Assembly (NCBI RefSeq): GCF_006227205.1
Contig: NZ_VCNG01000003.1
Location: forward strand, 1-64,000
Length of the DNA stretch: 64,000 bases
Reading direction: 5' to 3'
DNA from: Pseudomonas sp. ICMP22404
Lineage (GTDB): Bacteria > Pseudomonadota > Gammaproteobacteria > Pseudomonadales > Pseudomonadaceae
Part shown: positions 32,401 to 41,456 of the stretch, piece after piece
How the letters are laid out: each line of letters opens with the position of its first letter
How positions within the stretch are numbered: position 1 is the stretch's first letter
Translations under genes and position numbers: made by a program
Notes under the pieces: generated by a model
What the model was told of the DNA's origin: nothing
Database searches by the model: none
The model's input: the letters and a program-made list of their open reading frames with translations, nothing else

Positions 32401-34197
32401 CGAGGCGAGGAATGCTGAGACATCCCAAGCGACAACCCCACTCTCTACTTTGATGGATAGCATATCCATCGCTGGCTTCAAATGCGTTTGCAACATCAAT
32501 TGACTACGCACCGATTCGCTCACAAAATTATAGGCTCTTAAAAGCGTCTCGGCTGCGTCTGGACCAGGGTCAGCACTTCCATTTTGTTGAGTAAAGGTCT
32601 TTCCCAAAAATGCTTCAATGACATAAAGCTTTCGGCCCTCATTGACGTACCCTCGAGTGCCAACACTGTGCTGGTCTGCACCAGTCCAACTAATCAGGAT
32701 TTGGTCCACGAGCGAGTTACGGATATTCACGTCACTTGCCAGCTCAAATTGCTTGACCAGTGAGACAAGGACACCGCTTGTGTCACGCGCCATGGCTTGT
32801 CGTAGACTATGTACATTCCCCATACCTGAGATATCTGGCATGGTTGCTATCGACTCGCTTATAGTTATTTCATTCTGATCAACGGTTCGGGCTAAGTCAG
32901 TGGCAAACCAAATATCTTCAACTGTCGCCGCACTTCCATCAAGGCGGGTATACGTACCTACTTGCAAGTGCTGGTTACCACTCAAATCGGTCACGCTATT
33001 TGCGACGTAGTTTACACCAATGCTCTGCACGCCAGCCTGCGACAATGTAATTAACTCGCCATCATCGGTCTCGCCGTCACTGTCAATGTCTTTCCAAACA
33101 CGCAAGCTGGCATAATCGGTATCGGAAGCATCAATCCGACCATCACCGTTTGTATCCAGCGCCGCCAATGCAGCAAATCCGTTCGCCGCCTTATCGCCAC
33201 TTGGTAGTTTTGTATTGTCGCCGAAGAGTTCGGTACCGTTATCAATACGACCATTACCATTGCGATCAAAAACCAGTAAGCCGTCATCTCGACCAACCCA
33301 GCCGGTGCTTTCAGCAAAGCCGTTAGTATCATGATCAAAATGAACATGAGCAGAAAGACCCGTGGTCTCTACGCCATCACCATCAAGATCAAGGATCAGA
33401 GGTGATCCCAATGCCTCAGCATCATTGACCATCTTCCTAAGTACATCAATAAAAGCGCCCGAATCAACTTTTATCTGGGCCTTGACCGATTCGATAAAGC
33501 GCCCTGACGTCTGTCCCAACGCGTCAAAAAAATTCTGAGTGTTATTTAGGGATGCGGCGTTGATAGCCAACCAATGCTGAATAGTCGCAATTTGCTCTGG
33601 TGACTGAGGCCTGACCTCGGTTAATCCTTCCGCAAGTTCACGCACGAAATTTTCGTCGGGAGACGCTGCGGAAAGCAGCCCAGCCTGGTCCGACATGGCT
33701 GCCGCCAATGTAAATGCCAGCGCAGCTTCTTTGCCAGGATCACCGGCTGCCTCCAGAGACCGTTGCCAAAGATCGGCACGCTCAGCGTCCGTCATTACTG
33801 AAAAAGGCGTATTAAGAGTCCATGCATCAGGAGGCAAATGGTTTTGAATGAAGGTTTGAGAATGAAACGTCCAAGCTTCACGCCATGTAATGTCAGAGAA
33901 ATCCCCGTTATCTTGCTTATCGAGCAAGGCATCTAGATAAGCAATAGCCATGTCTGAGCGAATTTTATTTATATCCGCCACCGTTAAAGGATGACCACTT
34001 TCTGCGGCCACTTCTTGCATATGACTCAGCGCTGCATCACCGGCCAAACTCCCACCATTAGCAACGCCATTAGCCAGGTTGGCATATAAATATCCATTTG
34101 ACGCCAAATAGTTGTACATCGCGGCCGGGCCGCCGCTCGCAAGCAGATCGGAAGCGTAAGCAAGATCAACATGAGCAGAAATATCTTCAACAGCCAT
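29497..34197 (-). CDS. RTX-type calcium-binding protein A, type I secretion substrate (candidate toxin)
   Basis: This 1566-residue protein has no N-terminal signal peptide. Residues 1-260 are a unique helical domain. SPLILDLDGDGVETTG (from 265) opens an EF-hand-like, FrpC-type domain with several DxDxDG loops (DTNGDGRID, DSDGETDDGE). From about 680 come RTX nonapeptides (GGxGxDxLx) alternating with PF06594-type segments (VERVEFADGTSWTW) in 173-residue units. The extreme C-terminus (SLVNTMASFGVAP, ending LAANWK) matches that of the second RTX protein and is the probable export signal. It lies last in an operon with hlyB, hlyD and a signal-peptide protein. Adhesin is the alternative to toxin. 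Confidence 0.92.
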   Translation of the reverse strand: MAVEDISAHVDLAYASDLLASGGPAAMYNYLASNGYLYANLANGVANGGSLAGDAALSHMQEVAAESGHPLTVADINKIRSDMAIAYLDALLDKQDNGDFSDITWREAWTFHSQTFIQNHLPPDAWTLNTPFSVMTDAERADLWQRSLEAAGDPGKEAALAFTLAAAMSDQAGLLSAASPDENFVRELAEGLTEVRPQSPEQIATIQHWLAINAASLNNTQNFFDALGQTSGRFIESVKAQIKVDSGAFIDVLRKMVNDAEALGSPLILDLDGDGVETTGLSAHVHFDHDTNGFAESTGWVGRDDGLLVFDRNGNGRIDNGTELFGDNTKLPSGDKAANGFAALAALDTNGDGRIDASDTDYASLRVWKDIDSDGETDDGELITLSQAGVQSIGVNYVANSVTDLSGNQHLQVGTYTRLDGSAATVEDIWFATDLARTVDQNEITISESIATMPDISGMGNVHSLRQAMARDTSGVLVSLVKQFELASDVNIRNSLVDQILISWTGADQHSVGTRGYVNEGRKLYVIEAFLGKTFTQQNGSADPGPDAAETLLRAYNFVSESVRSQLMLQTHLKPAMDMLSIKVESGVVAWDVSAFLASIRTQYATAPASALQSLQEFTIALKSSGFQGATAILKALSQQGNINGSDLDAALTTLNRPGQLGSGVDDTLSGKDTYDGVMYGLSGNDTLKGFSGNDYLSGGLGDDTLDGGKGNNQLFGDEGNDLLKVDSDSNNNLLSGGVGDDQLFGSSYADTYLFNEGDGKDVITENDAGHVATDTLRFGAGIHASDINLQRVGSDLVFKHRNGTDQVTVKGLFDGTTSSTSIVNQSVIERVEFADGTSWTWADMIAAGLNQTGTSRSDALVGWNGNDIIHGGSGDDTLDGGSGSNQLYGDAGNDDVRVTSNSRDNILAGGAGNDTLTGGYFSDTYLFNLGDGQDTISEYDPGYGSTDVLRFGAGILASDILMRRTGPDLIFLHRNGTDQVTLKGLFDGATSDTTAISQTIIERVEFADGTFWTWSDMVAQGLSQTGSAGADALVGFNGNDIIHGGDGDDTVDGGAGSNQLFGDAGNDVIQVAYNSRNNTLAGGAGNDTLKGGYFSDTYLFNLGDGQDTISEYDPGYGSTDVLRFGAGILASDILMRRTGPDLIFLHRNGTDQVTLKGLFDGATSDTTAISQTIIERVEFADGTFWTWSDMVAQGLSQTGSAGADALVGFNGNDIIHGGDGDDTVDGGAGSNQLFGDAGNDVIQVAYNSRNNTLAGGAGNDTLKGGYFSDTYLFNLGDGQDTISEYDPGYGGTDVLRFGAGILTSDITMRRVGSDLLLLHRNGTDQVTVKGLFDDATANASVISQSVIERVEFADGTSWTWTDMIATGLNQVGTAGADALIGWNGNDIIHGGSGDDTLDGAGGTNQLFGDAGNDVIQVAYNARDSVLAGGAGNDTLTGSYFSDTYLFNRGDGQDRINEYSPGYGATDTLAFGADVSPQDLWFRQSGSNLEISLIGGDDKLTISNWYESSVYHVEVLKTADGKTLLDSQVQSLVNTMASFGVAPGAETTITNDQRAQLDTALAANWK
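30371..31409 (-). repeat. 519-bp near-identical tandem duplication inside RTX gene A
   Basis: Two successive units of 519 bp (173 codons), meeting near 30890, encode identical protein apart from their edges and differ by a handful of silent changes. Flanking units of the same period are more diverged, so this duplication is recent compared with the array. Confidence 0.85.
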
Positions 34198-34213
34198 TAC
34201 AACACCTTTACAT

Positions 34214-34921
34214 TCAATTATTTAGTTGAAATCCGCGCACGAACGCCACAGCAGCGCTTTCAAGATCGCGCCACTGATGAACAATATCGACCATATAATC
34301 CAGCTCTATCCATATATCGTCCTGAGGATCATAGGATGACTGTTCGCATGAAGAACCTCGCCCTTCGGAAAACACAATACAATTAACTATCAAACCAATA
34401 TCACCTTGACTGGTTTCTTGCCAGAATACTTTTCTAACAGTACCCCCATCGATGTTTTTTGGCGTGGCTTCAAAGAGCCCTAAATCAGAATTGAACCCCC
34501 TCATTTCCTCCACCTGTTGATCCGTCTTTGCAGGCCCCTCACTATTAAATCCGTCCCTAAGATAACGATATAGAATATTCTTTCGAGATCGCGCAACATC
34601 ATTCGACTTATTAATCTTAGCAACAACGGCAATTCTATTTGGCTTTGGTCGAGTGTAATAATTTTCACCGCCCGAAGGTTCAAGACTCGGCCAATTCACA
34701 GCAAAAGCCACTTCGTTAATTTTATCGCTACAACCCTTGCCCTCATTTATTTTTCCTTTCCCTGACCAATAATTGACCCCCTCATAAGTTATCGGAAAGA
34801 ATAAATACTTTGAGTCAAACCTAATCACGGCATTACCCAGCGTTCCACAGCGAGGTTCCGCCCACGCAAGGACGGGCAGTAAGAAAAAAAACAATATAAA
34901 TTTATAAAAACCAGCCTTCAT
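34214..34921 (-). CDS. Exported hypothetical protein between hlyD and RTX gene A (candidate immunity/partner)
   Basis: Two starts have good ribosome sites: 34963 (GGAGG) and 34921 (GGAG). The latter gives a clean signal peptide, MKAGFYKFILFFFLLPVLAWA, and 235 residues. The mature protein begins EPRCGTLGNAVIRF and has cysteines near GKGCSD, VNCIVFSEG and GSSCEQS. No family was recognised. It lies 16 bp before the RTX gene and after hlyD on one transcript. Locus B has an unrelated gene at the same place. A periplasmic immunity or secretion-partner role is inferred. Confidence 0.75.
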   Translation of the reverse strand: MKAGFYKFILFFFLLPVLAWAEPRCGTLGNAVIRFDSKYLFFPITYEGVNYWSGKGKINEGKGCSDKINEVAFAVNWPSLEPSGGENYYTRPKPNRIAVVAKINKSNDVARSRKNILYRYLRDGFNSEGPAKTDQQVEEMRGFNSDLGLFEATPKNIDGGTVRKVFWQETSQGDIGLIVNCIVFSEGRGSSCEQSSYDPQDDIWIELDYMVDIVHQWRDLESAAVAFVRGFQLNN

Positions 34922-34994
34922 AGCCCGTCTCCAAATTCCTTTAGTAGCATCTGAGTCATTCATCAAAACCTCCGCCTCCTCATATTCCCCCATC

Positions 34995-36416
34995 TCACCG
35001 CTCTCGCAAGCTCTCACTCGCTGCAACTTGCAAGGGACTCAAGAAATACTCAATTATCCTTCGCTGATCTGTTTTTACTTCTGCAGTCACCGCCATACCA
35101 GGCAGTAATTTGATATCTTGCCCTTTCACATTCAAATGATCCGAATCCAAGCGAATCTTGCCGCTGTATATCAAGCCACGCTTTTCATCCTCCAGAGCGT
35201 CATCAGAAATACTGATGACTTCACCCGAGACCGCTCCATATTTGGTGAAAGTAAAAGTTTCTACTTTTATCGTTACGGCTTGTCCCTGGTGAACAAACCC
35301 AACATCTTTGTTCTCAAAAACAGCCTCAACCTCAACCGGTTGCCCCATCGGCACAATCGTCAACAGCGGCTGCGCAGGTGTCACCACCCCACCCACCGTA
35401 TGCACATTCAACTGCTGTACCGTGCCGTCCACCGGGGCCTCCAGTGTCGTCAGTCCATCCTGATATTCGGCTTTGGCAAAATCCTGCTTCAAAGACGCCA
35501 CCTTCTGATCCGCCTGCTGCAACAAATCCAGCATAGACCGTCGGGTCTGCGCGACCACACCAGCCCTCCTGCGCTCAGCCTCCTGTCGCGCCGCTGAGGA
35601 CTGCAATAAGCTGGCTTGCTGCACGCTCAACTGTCGTTCAACGTCCAGCCGCGCCTGCTCCTTTTCCAGATAGGCATGGCGAGCGATGTACTGTTTCTCC
35701 AGCAGATGCTGATAGTCATCCGCCAACTTGGCGACGATAGGTAGGGTTTTCTGAAGGCTGGCCACCTGTCCACGTGCGGACTGTATGTCGGCCTGGCGCT
35801 GGGCTATTTCGGCGTCAACAGTCTCCAGACTGCTGCGGTACTCCTGATACTGACCTTGCAGCCAGCGCTCAGCAGCCAATACGTGCTCGGGGTCCGCTCC
35901 CGGAATCGAGCCATTTAAGGTCCGCGGCGCTCGCTGTCGATCGATGGCATCGAGCATGGCGCTCGCCCGGGCACTGTCGATGCGGGCGGCCAACAGCTCG
36001 CTTTGCACTCGCCCCACATCAGCCTCAGCGGCCGTAGAGTCCAGCTCCAACAGCAACTGACCGGCTTTCACCGTCTGACCGTCGTGTACATGGATGGCTT
36101 TGACCACCGCCGTTTCGCTGGACTGGATCACCTTGCTTTTACCGCTGGGAATGATCTTGCCAGTCGCGGTTGCCACAACATCAATCTTGCCAACACACGC
36201 CCAAACCAGCGCAATCGCAGCAAATGCCATGATCGCCCACATGAACACGCGAGGCGCTGGATGAGTTGGACGCTCTTGTAGCTCAAGAGAGGCCGGCAAA
36301 AACTGTATTTCATGGGCCAGGCGCTTTGGTGCGTCCATACTCCGACGAGCCTTCCATGACTCACGCAAGACGTGTCGATAACGCCGCAACAGGCCTGCCG
36401 ATTCAGCGTTAGACAT
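34995..36416 (-). CDS. hlyD: HlyD-family membrane fusion protein, locus A
   Basis: This 473-residue protein has a short cytoplasmic tail, one membrane helix (about 57-75, PRVFMWAIMAFAAIALVWAC), a lipoyl half-motif (VVKAIHVHDGQTVKAGQLLL near 105) and a long periplasmic coiled coil (about 125-315). The second lipoyl half follows, with LTTLEAPVDGTVQQLNVHTV, then a beta-barrel part. It bridges HlyB and TolC in type I export. The start overlaps the hlyB stop by 8 bp, and it is strongly similar to the locus B copy. A broken third copy lies at 61.5 kb. Confidence 0.95.
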   Translation of the reverse strand: MSNAESAGLLRRYRHVLRESWKARRSMDAPKRLAHEIQFLPASLELQERPTHPAPRVFMWAIMAFAAIALVWACVGKIDVVATATGKIIPSGKSKVIQSSETAVVKAIHVHDGQTVKAGQLLLELDSTAAEADVGRVQSELLAARIDSARASAMLDAIDRQRAPRTLNGSIPGADPEHVLAAERWLQGQYQEYRSSLETVDAEIAQRQADIQSARGQVASLQKTLPIVAKLADDYQHLLEKQYIARHAYLEKEQARLDVERQLSVQQASLLQSSAARQEAERRRAGVVAQTRRSMLDLLQQADQKVASLKQDFAKAEYQDGLTTLEAPVDGTVQQLNVHTVGGVVTPAQPLLTIVPMGQPVEVEAVFENKDVGFVHQGQAVTIKVETFTFTKYGAVSGEVISISDDALEDEKRGLIYSGKIRLDSDHLNVKGQDIKLLPGMAVTAEVKTDQRRIIEYFLSPLQVAASESLRER

Positions 36417-38571
36417 TGCTGGCTCCTTGCTGCAAGCGGTACAAGCGTGAGTAATGCCCAGCCTGATGGGTCAAGAGTTCGGCATGACTGCCCTGCTCAA
36501 CGATCTGACCGCGATCAACCACAACAATGCGATTGGCATCCCGCACGGCTGAGAGCCGGTGGGCAATGATGATGACCGTGCGGCCTTTGCAGATATCCTT
36601 CATGTGTTGCTGAACCACGCGCTCGGACTCGTAGTCGAGAGCGCTGGTGGCTTCGTCGAAAATCAGGATCCGCGGATTCCCCATCAGCGCTCGAGCAATG
36701 GCAACCCGTTGCCGCTGACCTCCAGACAATGATGCGCCGTGCTCTCCTACCACGGTGTCATAGCCTTCGGGGAGCTCCAGAATGAACTCGTGGGCACCGG
36801 CGAGCTTGGCCACATGAATGACCTTCTCCAGTGATACGCCGGGATCGGCCAGGGCTATGTTTTCGCGGATGCTACGAGCAAATAGCATGTTGTCTTGCAA
36901 CACCACGCCAATCTGTCGGCGCAACGAAGAGACGTCCGCCAGCGCCAAGTCCATGCCATCCACCATTACACGCCCACGCTCGGGGACGTGAAGCCTCTGG
37001 AGCAGGCGAGTCAGCGTGCTCTTACCTGAGCCTGAACGCCCCACGACGCCAATTACCTGCCCCGCCTCGATGCGAAGGCTCACACCGCGCAGGATCTCGG
37101 CTCCATCAGGGCGATAGCGAAAATGGACTTGGTCGAATTCGATGTGACCGCGAATCGGCGGCAACGAACTGCGTGTCGCTTGAGCGATTTCGGTTCGAGT
37201 GTTGAGGATGTCGCCCAGACGCTGCACGGAAACGCCGGTCTGCTGGAAGTTAGTCCATAGCTGCGCCAAACGCATGATCGGCTGTGCTACGCGACCGGCC
37301 AGCATGTTGAAGGCAATCAGTTGGCCTACCGACAACTGCCCTTCAATTACCAGTCGAGCGCCCACCCACAAGGTCGCTACAGTGACCAATTTGCCAATCA
37401 GCGACACACTTTCGTTAGCGATGGTCGACAACGTCTGGGTTCTGAAACCGGCCGCTACATAACCGGCCAGTTGATTGTCCCATTTACGGATGGCCTGAGG
37501 TTCAACAGCCATGGATTTGAGAGTGTCGATACCGTTGACGGTCTCGACCAGAAAGGCCTGGTTCTCAGCCCCTTTGGCGAAGCTGTCGTTCAGTCGGGAG
37601 CGCAGTATCGGTGTGATCAGTACCGACACCAGAATATAGAGCGGCAATGACACCAGGACGATGAGTGTCAGCCAACCGCTGTAATAGAACATCACTGCCA
37701 GGAACACGACGGAAAACAGTACGTCGAGAATCAGCGTGATCGCATTGCCAGTGAGGAAGCTGCGAATGTTTTCCAGCTCCCGGACTCTAGCCACAGAATC
37801 GCCCACGCGCCGCGCTTGGAAATAGGCCAACGGCAGCGTGATTAAGTGCCGGAACAACTTGGAACCCAACTCCACATCGATGCGGCTGGCCGTATGGGCA
37901 AACACGTAGGTGCGCAGCCCAGTCAAGCCCGACTCGAACAGCATGACAACAGCCAAACCCACCGCGATCACGTCCAGCGTGGTCAAACCGTGGTGCACCA
38001 GGACCTTGTCCATCACCACTTGAAAGAACAGTGGTGTCACCAGCGAGAATATCTGCAACACAAACGAAACCAGCATGATCTCGCCGAGCAGCTTTCTGTA
38101 TTTGACGATGGCGGGAATGAACCAGGTGAAATCGAACCGAGAAGATTCACCAGGCGTATTTGCCTCTGAGCGAATCAGCATCAGCTGACCCGTCCAACGG
38201 GATTGAAGAGCCTCAAGGGTGATGACCTCGGGGCGTTGCACGGCCGGGTTGTGAATCAACACCTTGCCTTGATCCAGGCGCGCAATAATGAAGAACTCCC
38301 CATTTACATCGGTGGCGATGGCGGGCAGCGGTGTGCGATGAAGGCGGTCGGCGGAGGTATTCGCCATCTTGGCTTTGAGACCGAGCTTTCGCGCAGCCAA
38401 CAACATATCCGCGTGACCAAATGGACGATCAACGTTTCCGAACTCATGAGCAAGCTGCTCGGCGGAAGCCGCGACTTGATGAAACCTGGCAAGCATCACA
38501 AGCGAAGCTAAGCCAGTGTCAAATGGGGGCGCCTGTTCAGGCGTCGCATCGCCCGCTTCAGTTTCAATCAT
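36409..38571 (-). CDS. hlyB: HlyB-type ABC transporter with inactive C39-like domain, locus A
   Basis: The ATG at 38571 gives about 720 residues, matching the locus B copy; a GTG 48 bp upstream is the alternative. The N-terminal 130 residues form a C39-like domain, but the catalytic Cys region reads DTGLASLVMLARF, so it cannot cut and probably docks the substrate, as in HlyB. Six membrane helices follow (about 160-430). The ATPase domain has GRSGSGKSTL, LSGGQRQRVAIARA and ILIFDEATSALDYE. It powers export of the RTX protein encoded downstream. Confidence 0.96.
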   Translation of the reverse strand: MIETEAGDATPEQAPPFDTGLASLVMLARFHQVAASAEQLAHEFGNVDRPFGHADMLLAARKLGLKAKMANTSADRLHRTPLPAIATDVNGEFFIIARLDQGKVLIHNPAVQRPEVITLEALQSRWTGQLMLIRSEANTPGESSRFDFTWFIPAIVKYRKLLGEIMLVSFVLQIFSLVTPLFFQVVMDKVLVHHGLTTLDVIAVGLAVVMLFESGLTGLRTYVFAHTASRIDVELGSKLFRHLITLPLAYFQARRVGDSVARVRELENIRSFLTGNAITLILDVLFSVVFLAVMFYYSGWLTLIVLVSLPLYILVSVLITPILRSRLNDSFAKGAENQAFLVETVNGIDTLKSMAVEPQAIRKWDNQLAGYVAAGFRTQTLSTIANESVSLIGKLVTVATLWVGARLVIEGQLSVGQLIAFNMLAGRVAQPIMRLAQLWTNFQQTGVSVQRLGDILNTRTEIAQATRSSLPPIRGHIEFDQVHFRYRPDGAEILRGVSLRIEAGQVIGVVGRSGSGKSTLTRLLQRLHVPERGRVMVDGMDLALADVSSLRRQIGVVLQDNMLFARSIRENIALADPGVSLEKVIHVAKLAGAHEFILELPEGYDTVVGEHGASLSGGQRQRVAIARALMGNPRILIFDEATSALDYESERVVQQHMKDICKGRTVIIIAHRLSAVRDANRIVVVDRGQIVEQGSHAELLTHQAGHYSRLYRLQQGASNV

Positions 38572-38701
38572 TACGTTTACAGAATTCCTTGTGCAGGCGG
38601 CAACCTGCACTCCAGGCACGGAGTGAAACCGTGGTTAATAAAAAGCACACTCTAGATAATGAGCATGTATGCCCAAGGGCTCGCTATTGATCTGAATCCA
38701 C

Positions 38702-40111
38702 TCAAATCCCCGGCGGGAGAAAATCTCGCTCAGGCACATAATCCTGCTTTAAGTAGACGGATAGAGACTTAAGGTCATCCACACTCAAAGTCCCTGCAGC
38801 CTGTTTCAGCTTGAGGTTGTCGATAATGTAGTCATAACGTGCGTTGTTATAGTCGCGCACCACCGAATACAACTGCCTTTGCGCGGTGAGCACGTCAGCA
38901 ATATTGCGCGAACCAATATCGACACCTACCTGATTGGCCTCGACGGATTTGCGGGCAGAGACGATCCCCTGTCGGCGCGAAGCAATCTGTGCGATATCGG
39001 TATTAACCCCTCTAAACGCATTGCGCGCATTCAATACGATCTCACGACGCCGATCTTCTTTTTCATCCTGGCTTTGTAAAAGTCGCTCGACAGACTCTTT
39101 GACTTTGGAGTGAGTCATTCCGCCAGAGTAAATCGGAATATTCAGTTCAATACCGATACTGCCTTGCGCAACATTGTCACGGTAGCCATTGCGGCCAAAA
39201 TCCGTGGGATTGCTGTAACCGAAACTGTCGTTGTCACCCTTGCGGTAAGAGGCTACCGCATCGATCGTAGGTAAGTGACCAGCCTTGTGCTGCTTGAGCG
39301 TTTGGTCAGCAGCTTGCTCCGCTTGCTCGCTAGCTTGAAGCTGCAGATTCTGCCGAACCGCTGTGTCGACCCACGATTGTGCTTCGTTAGGAATGGGCGA
39401 CTCGACAGGGAGTTGGTGCCCCATTCCAGAAATGGTTCTGTAGGGTTGATTGGTCAAACGGCTCAATGCCTCAAACGCATCATCGACCTTGCGCTGCACG
39501 ACTTGCCGATTCGCCTGCACGTTGTCATAGGCCGCTTGTGCGTCGTACACGTCGGTAATGCTTGAGGCACCGTCTTCCAGCCTACCTTGCGCCTGGTCAC
39601 GCTGATGGAGCAGAGCGGCTTCTTCCGCTTGGACGGCAGCCAAAGCATCAAGCTGACGCAGTGTCTCGAAATACGCTTGAGCAACAGTCAACGCCAAGGA
39701 CTGTACCTTGGCCGAAAGCTCTAGCTCCGCTTGGGCAACACTGGACTCTGCCGCCTTTAACTGGAACCAGCGGTCTACACGAAAAAGCGGTTGACTGAGG
39801 TTAGCGCGAAACGTGGTTCCGCTGCGTTCACGACTGAGAGAGGGCTCGTCGCGCTCCAACCGTACCGTCTCTGAAGTTGCACCTGCCGTCAGATTTGGCA
39901 GCAGGCCCGAACGAGCCTGAGGAACCGCTTCGCGCTGAGCCAAGTAGGCGTGGCGCGCGGCAGCCAGTTGAGCGTCATTGTTAAAGGCGGACTGGTACAC
40001 ACCAAGAAGGTCGGCATGCTCCAAGGAAGAATTATCAAACGCAAAAGCTAAAGGGCTCGATACGCAGCCCATGAATAATACACTTTGGCACACTGTGTTA
40101 ATGAGATTCAT
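38702..40111 (-). CDS. tolC: TolC-family outer-membrane channel, locus A
   Basis: This 469-residue protein has a signal peptide (about 1-25, ending AFA) and two outer-membrane efflux repeats of long helices. LGVYQSAFNNDAQLAAARH starts the first, and the repeat motif around ARNAFRGVNTDIAQIASRRQ lies in the second. It forms the exit duct of the type I system. It is the first gene of locus A, 130 bp upstream of hlyB. Locus B has no TolC gene of its own, so this one may serve both. Confidence 0.95.
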   Translation of the reverse strand: MNLINTVCQSVLFMGCVSSPLAFAFDNSSLEHADLLGVYQSAFNNDAQLAAARHAYLAQREAVPQARSGLLPNLTAGATSETVRLERDEPSLSRERSGTTFRANLSQPLFRVDRWFQLKAAESSVAQAELELSAKVQSLALTVAQAYFETLRQLDALAAVQAEEAALLHQRDQAQGRLEDGASSITDVYDAQAAYDNVQANRQVVQRKVDDAFEALSRLTNQPYRTISGMGHQLPVESPIPNEAQSWVDTAVRQNLQLQASEQAEQAADQTLKQHKAGHLPTIDAVASYRKGDNDSFGYSNPTDFGRNGYRDNVAQGSIGIELNIPIYSGGMTHSKVKESVERLLQSQDEKEDRRREIVLNARNAFRGVNTDIAQIASRRQGIVSARKSVEANQVGVDIGSRNIADVLTAQRQLYSVVRDYNNARYDYIIDNLKLKQAAGTLSVDDLKSLSVYLKQDYVPERDFLPPGI

Positions 40112-40330
40112 TGCTTATCCAAGAAATGCTCGACTTTAAACATCAATCCATTAGCTCGGCTTAACAGTCAGAAACTTGATTCCTTGTTTCCTAAGCAAAG
40201 ATCACACACACTCGGTCCAGTTAAAAACCGGGCGGGCAGCCAATTTTTTCGATAAGCATCAATAGGTTATGAATAGCTCGCAAAATCGGACAATAATAAC
40301 ATTTAGCTATAACCTAAATAGCGATTAGCT

Positions 40331-40435
40331 TTATAACCCGTAGCGCTTCAGCCATGCGGGTAAATCAGGAAAAGCAATACCCACCTGTCGAATCATGCCA
40401 AATTGTAAAAGGCAGCTCGAACCATCAACACGCAT
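40331..40435 (-). CDS. Possible 34-residue peptide or gene-end remnant
   Basis: A short minus-strand frame runs from ATG 40435 to TAA at 40331. It ends MIRQVGIAFPDLPAWLKRYGL, which looks like a natural protein C-terminus. It has no good ribosome site, so it may be the leftover end of a lost gene upstream of tolC rather than a peptide. No family was recognised. Confidence 0.2.
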   Translation of the reverse strand: MRVDGSSCLLQFGMIRQVGIAFPDLPAWLKRYGL

Positions 40436-41456
40436 TGTTATACTTCACTCATAACCAATTTTTTTATCGCAATCGGTAAGAAGTATTTTTAATACTATTT
40501 GCTTTAATCCCCATAGGAGATGTAGAAATCCGTTGCGCGTTTAATAGCAATCGGACTTTGTCATTTGGGAGTGGGCGTCTGTGTCGTATCGACATGGCTT
40601 ATGGAGATAATATCAAAGAGCCACCACTGGTTCCATGCACCTTTGTTATCACTCGCACCTACCTACGAAGTCTGCTTAGCTATTCCAGTTCCGTCGTCGT
40701 GTTTTAAACTTCACGCAAACCATTGTTTTTAAATGATTTTTACAGAATATTGTCGAAAAATAGCAATGCACCTCTTTCAAAACCAAGTCGCATCCTGCGG
40801 GCTGATGGCGACCAACGGTCGCATAAGCGGTATGAACGGTGAGTCGAGTTCGATTTCTACATCATAGTTTTTGGTCAGTGCTCAGTGGCACCTCCGGATC
40901 GAGTAGTGAAGCCTCGCTCCCCTTTCGCTTGGGCTCCTCTTTTCTGTTCCGTTCCCCGAACTTGCTAGAGCACAAACAAAAAACCCGGCGCGAAGGCCGG
41001 GTTACCCATTCTCTCCTACCGCCAGCCCCCAGTTGAGAGGGATGGAGAGCCGACGAAAGAACGAGGGCATCAGATATTGCCAAACGGCTTTCAATCGCGC
41101 AATGCTCGCTCTGGCTCAGCAGCTCAAGGGCGACAAACCCGAGCTTTCCTTGCGCGATTGCACAGCTACACCGAAATCGCATGCGACGCGAGACATACGT
41201 CTGCTGCGCTTCGACCGCTACTTCGTGAAACTGCCATTGCTGAGTATGCCGCATCGTTGCTCCTGGTACTGCACAGAGCTGAAATGGAAATCGATGCAAA
41301 ACAGTGCAATCATTGATAGCCCATTTCCGTCTGTAGATCTAATAGAATCAAGGGCTTTCAGCATGCCCAGAATACAGCGTTAAGATCGTATAAGAACCGA
41401 ACAACAAAAATCTGCCATGGAGAAAAGCTCTACGTTACGTGCAGGCCCCCAATCCC
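40436..41456. other. Long AT-rich intergenic region between the two secretion loci
   Basis: About 1 kb lies between locus A's tolC and the end of RTX gene B. Minus-strand coding-like scraps are visible; one reads LTKNYDVEIELDSPFIPLM and ends at a TGA near 40775. None forms a whole gene. A terminator for RTX gene B lies at 40975-41003. The rest probably contains the tolC promoter, which I could not place. Confidence 0.4.
40975..41003 (-). terminator. Rho-independent terminator on the minus strand, downstream of RTX gene B
   Basis: Read on the minus strand, AACCCGGC pairs with GCCGGGTT around a six-base loop, followed by TTTTTTG. It is about 450 bp past the RTX gene B stop and is the first strong terminator on that strand. 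Confidence 0.85.

Noticed and set aside
40862..41299. 145-codon minus-strand frame between the secretion loci
   Set aside because: It runs straight through a clear terminator (40975-41003) and has no ribosome site or family likeness; treated as chance.
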